NCBI GenBank assembly: GCA_023390415.1
Contig: JAEWCW010000105.1
Location: 1-7,158 of the forward strand
Direction: 5' to 3'
Source of the DNA: Pseudomonadota bacterium
Lineage (GTDB): Bacteria; Pseudomonadota; Alphaproteobacteria; Sphingomonadales; Sphingomonadaceae
Length of the DNA: 7,158 bases
The stretch's first letter is position 1; each line of letters starts with the position of its first letter. Positions 5,739 through 7,158 of this stretch are shown here, in pieces. Both the position numbers and the translations under genes were made by a program. Under the pieces are notes generated by a model. The model was not told where the DNA came from. It made no database searches and was given only the letters and a program-made list of their open reading frames with translations.

Positions 5739-6421
5739 CCAACAGCGATCCGGCGGCATCGATGTCGCCAGAGGCCCTGTTCCTGCAGGCCGATATCGTC
5801 GTGAAGATCGTAATGATCGGGCTTCTCCTGGCCAGCATCTGGACCTGGGTGATCATCATTTCCCAATGGCTGAAGATGCGCCGGCTGCGCGCCGAGGACG
5901 CGGCGTTCGAGCGTGACTTCTGGACGGCGGAGGATATCGACCGCTTCCATGAAACGCGCGGCAAGGCGGACATTCCATCGGCCAAGGTGCTCGCCGCCGG
6001 GATTGCCGAGTGGCGCCGCTCGACCAACGGCAGGTCGATCGACCGCGACGGCACGCGCGGCCGGCTCGCCACCGCGCTCCACGGCGCCGTCGCGGCGGAG
6101 ACGGACCGGCTCGCCGGGCGGCTCAACATCCTTGCCACGGTCGGCTCGGTCGCGCCCTTCGTCGGCCTGTTCGGGACGGTCTGGGGGATCATGCGCAGCT
6201 TCACCGCGATCGCCGGCGCCAACAATACCAGCCTCGCCATCGTCGCGCCGGGCATCGCCGAGGCTTTGTTCGCGACCGCGCTCGGCCTGTTCGCGGCCAT
6301 TCCCGCGGTGATCGCCTACAATCGCTTCAGCTACGGAATCAACCGGATGGAGGCGAGCCTCGGCCGCTTCGCCGACCGCTTCCACGCAACCCTCTCCCGC
6401 GAGCTGGAGATGGAGGCCTAG
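5735..6421 (+). CDS. tolQ: Tol-Pal system proton-channel subunit TolQ
   Basis: TolQ is the MotA/ExbB-family inner-membrane subunit that, with TolR, converts the proton motive force into TolA movement. From the GTG at 5735 the protein has 228 residues, the usual length. Transmembrane segment 1 is at about 21-44, a cytoplasmic loop runs from about 45 to 130, and segments 2 and 3 lie at about 131-153 and 170-195. The family core LNILATVGSVAPFVGLFGTV (130-149), then WGIMRSF, and the APGIAEALFATALGLFAAIP stretch (171-190) are intact. An upstream in-frame ATG at 5693 lies inside ybgC and is disfavoured; GTG 5735 forms a GTGA overlap with the ybgC stop and has GGAAGGGAAAGA before it. The ATG at 5762 is another possible start. 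The stop directly abuts the tolR start. Confidence 0.95.
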   Translation: MTNSDPAASMSPEALFLQADIVVKIVMIGLLLASIWTWVIIISQWLKMRRLRAEDAAFERDFWTAEDIDRFHETRGKADIPSAKVLAAGIAEWRRSTNGRSIDRDGTRGRLATALHGAVAAETDRLAGRLNILATVGSVAPFVGLFGTVWGIMRSFTAIAGANNTSLAIVAPGIAEALFATALGLFAAIPAVIAYNRFSYGINRMEASLGRFADRFHATLSRELEMEA

Positions 6422-6856
6422 ATGGCGATGGGGCCGATCCTCGGACCCGGCCGGCGCGGCCGGCGGACGCCGATGGCGGAGATCAACGTCACGCCGATGG
6501 TCGACGTGATGCTGGTGCTCCTGATCATCTTCATGGTCACCGCGCCCCTCCTCGTCGCCGGGGTCAATGTCGACCTGCCTGAGAGCAAGGCCGAGCCGCT
6601 CGAGCAGGAGGCCGAGCCGGTCGCGGTGACGATCGATTCCTCCGGGATCATCCATATCGGCGACGTCGCGGTCGCCGAGCAGGATCTGCCTGCGCGGCTC
6701 GGCGAAATCGCCGCCTCCTCGCCCGAGGAAGGCGGCCCGCGGGTCATGCTGCGCGCCGATCGCAGCCTTGATTACGGTCGCGTGATGCGGGTGATGGGCG
6801 AGCTCAACCGGGTGGGGCTCCGCCGGATCGCCCTGGTCAGCGGAGGCAGCGAATGA
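6422..6856 (+). CDS. tolR: Tol-Pal system subunit TolR (ExbD family)
   Basis: TolR is the single-pass partner of TolQ; its transmembrane aspartate carries protons, and its periplasmic domain interacts with peptidoglycan. The 144-residue protein has a basic cytoplasmic N-terminus (RRGRRTP, 11-17), then MAEINVTPMVDVMLVLLIIF (18-37) containing the essential aspartate D28 (equivalent to E. coli D23) at the start of the membrane helix, which runs to about residue 46. A periplasmic domain follows (VNVDLPES 48-55; PRVMLRADRSLDYGRVM 106-122; GLRRIALVSG 132-141). The ATG at 6422 comes directly after the tolQ TAG, with GGAGG at 6412-6416 as a good ribosome-binding site; a second ATG two codons on is also possible. 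The end overlaps tolA as ATGA. Confidence 0.95.
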   Translation: MAMGPILGPGRRGRRTPMAEINVTPMVDVMLVLLIIFMVTAPLLVAGVNVDLPESKAEPLEQEAEPVAVTIDSSGIIHIGDVAVAEQDLPARLGEIAASSPEEGGPRVMLRADRSLDYGRVMRVMGELNRVGLRRIALVSGGSE

Positions 6857-7158
6857 GGATGGACCGCGTCGACGGCGCGGCGGCGGCAATCGCCGTCGTC
6901 GGCCACGGCGCGATCCTCGCGGCCCTGATCTACGGCCTCGGCAAGGCCACGGTCGAAGCGCCGCCGCCGCAGGCGTCGATCGAGGTCTCGTTCGTCGAAG
7001 ATATCGGCGACGTCTCGGCCGGCCTCACCACCGAACCTTCGGCGCCGCCCGCCGCGGAGGTGCCGCCGCCGCCGAGCGAGTCCGTGGCGCCCGAGCCGGT
7101 CGAGGCCCCGGCGCCCGCGCCCACCCCTTCGCCGGTGACGGTGCGCCAGCCCGAGCAG
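6853..7158 (+). CDS. tolA: TolA, N-terminal part (3' end outside window)
   Basis: The frame is open from the ATG at 6853 to the window edge, giving 102 residues. It has a short N-terminus, one transmembrane helix (about 8-29, AAAAIAVVGHGAILAALIYG), a short periplasmic strand-like region (ASIEVSFVED, 41-50), then a segment rich in Pro, Ala and Glu (from about 62). The histidine H18 within the helix resembles the helix histidine that TolA and TonB use to contact TolQ/ExbB. The position after tolR and the TonB/TolA-like architecture make TolA the best call. The ATG overlaps the tolR stop as ATGA and has GGAGG at 6842-6846, so it is translated with tolQR; the ATG two codons downstream is an alternative start. 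The C-terminal domain that would confirm TolA lies outside the window. Confidence 0.85.
   Translation, partial: MRMDRVDGAAAAIAVVGHGAILAALIYGLGKATVEAPPPQASIEVSFVEDIGDVSAGLTTEPSAPPAAEVPPPPSESVAPEPVEAPAPAPTPSPVTVRQPEQ

Noticed and set aside
3093..5759. Very long minus-strand open frame of 888 codons spanning antisense to ruvB and ybgC
   Set aside because: It shadows well-recognised genes (ruvB and ybgC on the plus strand, the methyltransferase in another frame). Long stop-free antisense frames are expected at this GC content, and its translation is low-complexity Arg/Gly/Ala-rich without a domain.
5597..6889. Minus-strand open frame of 430 codons opposite tolQ and tolR
   Set aside because: It is antisense to two certain genes, and its His/Asp/Arg-rich translation has no recognisable family features.

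Overview
This is a GC-rich chromosomal segment that looks like an alphaproteobacterium, most probably a member of the Sphingomonadales. The pointers are a GapR/DUF2312 C-terminus, the wording of the RuvB and YbgC proteins, and the gene order yebC-ruvC-ruvA ... ruvB-ybgC-tolQ-tolR-tolA. The order assignment rests on remembered family resemblance, not on a search. Nearly all the DNA is coding, no non-coding gap exceeds about 95 bases, and I see no mobile element, RNA gene or CRISPR array.

Layout. The left edge holds the last 51 codons of a GapR-type nucleoid protein, followed by an unrecognised six-helix membrane protein (241-960). A tightly packed set starts at 1015: yebC (translation factor/regulator), ruvC (Holliday-junction resolvase, TTG start inside the yebC stop), ruvA (junction-binding subunit, ATGA overlap), and a small two-helix membrane protein with a CxxC...CxxC zinc-ribbon pattern (2827-3165, GTGA overlap). 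A class I methyltransferase with an NPPF motif lies on the minus strand (3152-4081). Its 3' end overlaps the zinc-ribbon gene by 14 bases and its 5' end faces ruvB. The ruvB motor gene is therefore cut off from ruvCA and probably has its own promoter in the 91-base divergent gap.

Right half. After ruvB come two hairpin-forming sequences. The second places the whole Shine-Dalgarno region of ybgC in a stem that ends directly at the start codon. Then ybgC (hotdog acyl-CoA thioesterase), tolQ, tolR and the beginning of tolA are joined by GTGA, abutting and ATGA junctions. This is the standard Tol-Pal envelope operon, cut off by the window edge inside tolA.

How the genes fit together. RuvA, RuvB and RuvC make the branch-migration and resolution machine for recombination intermediates. 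TolQ, TolR and TolA make the proton-motive-force-driven inner-membrane part of the Tol-Pal system, which maintains the outer membrane during division. YbgC is the usual companion of tolQ. Most of the window is ordinary housekeeping DNA. The points worth a second look are the ybgC leader hairpin, the zinc-ribbon membrane protein and antisense methyltransferase between ruvA and ruvB, the ruvB start site with a palindrome upstream, and a clamp-binding-like tail on RuvB. I did not find convincing evidence of an entirely new multi-gene system.
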